Below are positions 63,140 through 64,000 of a stretch of 64,000 nucleotides of DNA, piece after piece (position 1 is the first letter of the stretch; each line of letters opens with the position of its first letter). Made by a program: the position numbers and the translations under genes. The notes beneath the pieces were generated by a model, which was not told where the DNA came from, made no database searches, and worked only from the letters and a program-made list of their open reading frames with translations. The DNA comes from Bacteroidota bacterium. Its GTDB lineage: Bacteria > Bacteroidota > Bacteroidia > Bacteroidales > JACABE01. Location: assembly GCA_026391675.1 (NCBI GenBank), contig JAPLDQ010000034.1, positions 1-64,000 of the forward strand, read 5' to 3'.

Positions 63140-63147
63140 TAATTTTG
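63140..63147 (+). promoter_or_regulatory. Candidate -7 box (TAATTTTG) for the DUF4271 gene
   Basis: A TAnnTTTG match 14 bp before the ATG, downstream of the terminator; no good -33 element. Confidence 0.3.
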
Positions 63148-63160
63148 CAAAAAAAATTTA

Positions 63161-64000
63161 ATGCAGTCAGATAGCAATACATATTATTCAATGCATGACT
63201 CTACCAATGCATCAGCTGTGTTTTTTAAACCAATTCACACTAAAATTATCAGTAAGTCTGATTCTTTACAACTTCAGGCAGACTCATTAAATTTAAAGTA
63301 CTTTTTCACTTATCATAATACGCATTTTTCTGTAAAAAAAGACAGCATTTTCGAGCCCACAAGAGCATCAATGCTTACAGCCAATCAATTACATGCTGCT
63401 GCAGTTAAACCTTTGGCAAATGTACAATACACTACAGACTGGATTATTATTATTTTTATATTGAGTTTTTCACTCTTTGCCTGGATATTAAGTTTTTCCA
63501 GAAAACGATTAAAGCAGATTTTTAAAGCAACATATGCCAACAGAACAATAAATCAGCTCATCAGAGATGGCGATTTGTTTAAAGAAAGATTAGCTTTTCC
63601 TTTTATAATTATTTACTTTTCAGTTTTTAGTCTTTTTATTTTTCAATGCGCACATTTTTTTCTTAATCTAAAACAATGGGGCTTTTTTTCATTGTCCTTT
63701 TATATCAGGATTCTTTTTATTATTATTGCCTTACACTATGTAAAACAATTTGTTACAAAATTTATTGGTAATCTTTTTAAAAATAATAATACGGCTTATA
63801 TATATCAATTGAATGATTTCGTTTTTAAAATCATTATCGGAATTTTTTTATTGCCTGCATTACTTTTTTCGATTTATTCTGCTTCCGTAATAAGCTCATT
63901 TACAACTTATTTATGCATAATTTTTGTTGTTGTTTTATATATCTTTAAACTCTTCCGTGCGGCTTTAATAGGACTAAGTTATTCAAAATTTTCTCATTTC
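63161..64000 (+). CDS. DUF4271 membrane protein (C-terminus cut by window edge)
   Basis: An open frame of 280 codons running off the right edge without a stop. After a soluble N-terminal part of about 100 residues come at least five hydrophobic helices (WIIIIFILSFSLFAWILSF first). The NRTINQLIRDGDLFKERLAFP segment matches the DUF4271 signature. Function unknown; in Bacteroidota this family often sits beside the uroporphyrinogen-III synthase gene, which would be beyond this window. Confidence 0.82.
   Translation, partial: MQSDSNTYYSMHDSTNASAVFFKPIHTKIISKSDSLQLQADSLNLKYFFTYHNTHFSVKKDSIFEPTRASMLTANQLHAAAVKPLANVQYTTDWIIIIFILSFSLFAWILSFSRKRLKQIFKATYANRTINQLIRDGDLFKERLAFPFIIIYFSVFSLFIFQCAHFFLNLKQWGFFSLSFYIRILFIIIALHYVKQFVTKFIGNLFKNNNTAYIYQLNDFVFKIIIGIFLLPALLFSIYSASVISSFTTYLCIIFVVVLYIFKLFRAALIGLSYSKFSHF

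Noticed and set aside
1-64000. tRNA, rRNA, tmRNA and SRP RNA genes
   Set aside because: No cloverleaf-like segment, CCA-ended stem or known RNA motif was recognised by eye in any spacer; a covariance search could still find a short RNA.

Overview
The window is low-GC, AT-rich DNA from a member of the Bacteroidota. The evidence is consistent. Several secreted proteins carry type IX secretion (T9SS) C-terminal sorting domains. The T9SS plug protein is encoded here. A BtuB/BtuG-type B12 uptake locus and a FeoA-FeoB fusion are present. IspG is the large form with an extra central domain. Many 5' regions hold the TAnnTTTG -7 box typical of this phylum. The species cannot be told from the sequence; an anaerobic or fermentative Bacteroidia-like organism fits the sodium-pumping methylmalonyl-CoA decarboxylase operon.

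Layout. 1-5.9 kb: the 5' part of a giant choice-of-anchor-L surface protein runs off the left edge; then an M20 dipeptidase, a small beta-barrel, rsmI, a lipoprotein and an SDR epimerase. 5.9-12 kb: feoAB, a T9SS-exported M14 carboxypeptidase, and an overlapping pair (GME-fold-like protein plus Elp3-like radical SAM). 12-17 kb: a Wza/Wzc capsule or exopolysaccharide export pair, then miaB. 17-22 kb: topA and sufS-sufE-sufT. 22-33.6 kb, mostly minus strand: acyl-CoA dehydrogenase, MBL hydrolase, T9SS plug, a REP-associated (RAYT) transposase, an FAD protein, mtnA, an MltF-like transglycosylase, ispG and a radical SAM/SPASM-like protein. 33.7-39.5 kb: a secreted Lys-C-like protease, a large membrane-anchored propeller protein and a PAP2 phosphatase. 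39.8-44 kb: mce-mmdA-oadG-like-biotin carrier-mmdB. 44-53.6 kb: DUF2231, dnaE, an NmrA-like protein, patatin, DUF2007, U32 peptidase and PHP phosphatase. 53.67-60 kb: a cobalamin riboswitch followed by two T9SS cargo proteins, a second RAYT, btuB and btuG. 60-64 kb: an ABC-2 exporter, a beta-barrel protein, and the start of a DUF4271 membrane protein cut by the right edge.

The most unusual material is mobile and palindromic. The first RAYT gene carries REP-like palindromes inside its own reading frame, where they encode two similar peptides. The second RAYT sits inside the B12 operon and is flanked by three modules of about 80 bp, each bounded by a 15-bp palindrome. Further repeats are a 26-bp perfect inverted repeat around a gene-free segment (35.6-35.9 kb) and a dispersed element of about 110 bp present at 39.5 and 48.4 kb. 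The B12 locus also couples a riboswitch to two T9SS-exported proteins of unknown function that are reasonable candidates for corrinoid capture.
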